Below are positions 8,186 to 8,312 of a stretch of 8,312 bases of DNA, one piece after another. Source of the DNA: CAYYWV01 sp964475385 (GTDB lineage Bacteria; Pseudomonadota; Alphaproteobacteria; JAAXGF01); the NCBI GenBank assembly GCA_964475385.1, contig CAYYWV010000107.1, positions 1 to 8,312 of the forward strand, read 5' to 3'. Below the pieces are notes generated by a model, which was not told where the DNA came from, did no database searches, and was given only the letters and a program-made list of their open reading frames with translations. Position 1 is the stretch's first letter; each line of letters begins with the position of its first letter. A program made the translations under genes and the position numbers.

Positions 8186-8312
8186 ATGAAAACAGCACCC
8201 GACAAAGCCGCATCGCGTGATATGTCGCTCGGCCGTCGACTGGTGGGCGGATCAGTTTGGATGGTGGCCCGCCTATGGGTGTTGCGTGGAATCGGGCTAA
8301 TCAGCACCATCA
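8186..8312 (+). CDS. Polysaccharide flippase (Wzx/PST type), N-terminal fragment cut by the window edge
   Basis: Only the first 42 codons are inside the window. The translation has a short polar leader (residues 1-14) and then GRRLVGGSVWMVARLW (16-31) followed by LRGIGLISTI. This closely resembles the first transmembrane helix of PST/MATE-like flippases, which move lipid-linked oligosaccharides across the inner membrane. The ATG at 8186 is preceded by GGAAG at 8178-8182 with a short spacer of 3 bases; the ATG at 8222 is a possible alternative start. The 192-base gap after the glycosyltransferase-like gene contains no obvious gene. It holds a small CGACA/TGTCG hairpin at 8110-8123 and a direct repeat of TTGTTA at 8072 and 8083. 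A flippase fits the neighbouring methyltransferase and glycosyltransferase genes. With so little sequence the call rests on pattern resemblance. Confidence 0.72.
   Translation, partial: MKTAPDKAASRDMSLGRRLVGGSVWMVARLWVLRGIGLISTI

Overview
The window looks like part of a high-GC proteobacterial chromosome. An alphaproteobacterium is most likely, judging by the heavily GC-rich metabolic genes, the propionyl-CoA carboxylase operon and the AraC-type regulator; this is inference, and no rRNA or other taxonomic marker is present. Three base-composition zones are visible: very GC-rich DNA up to about 5.8 kb, a strongly AT-rich block from about 5.82 to 7.08 kb, and moderately GC-rich DNA from about 7.08 kb to the right edge.

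Left part (1-1417): about 380 bases without a convincing gene, containing a perfect 10-bp palindrome that resembles a LacI-family half-turn operator core, then an AraC-family transcriptional regulator on the + strand. It converges on the next operon, and a strong GC hairpin sits in the 52-bp gap between the two stop codons.

Middle part (1470-5543, minus strand): a compact four-gene operon, transcribed right to left, in the order pccB (carboxyltransferase beta subunit), a small two-transmembrane 2TM-domain protein whose GTG start overlaps the pccB stop, pccA (biotin carboxylase plus biotin carrier) and an acylphosphatase that starts 6 bases after pccA. PccA and PccB together carboxylate propionyl-CoA (possibly also acetyl-CoA) to methylmalonyl-CoA. 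The 2TM protein and the acylphosphatase are the unusual members. Two candidate promoters lie upstream of pccB.

Right part (about 5.8-8.3 kb, + strand): the start of what looks like a surface-glycan locus, divergent from the pcc operon. It holds an FkbM-family methyltransferase in very AT-rich, probably transferred DNA; a GT-A-like putative glycosyltransferase with a DxD motif, much closer to host composition; and the first 42 codons of a probable Wzx/PST-type polysaccharide flippase cut by the window edge. Together they suggest glycan assembly, methyl decoration and export. I see no CRISPR array, tRNA, rRNA, insertion sequence or clear defence system. The most interesting points are the embedded 2TM and acylphosphatase genes, the abrupt AT-rich insertion with its perfect 13-bp inverted repeat inside the methyltransferase gene, and the poorly classified glycosyltransferase-like protein.
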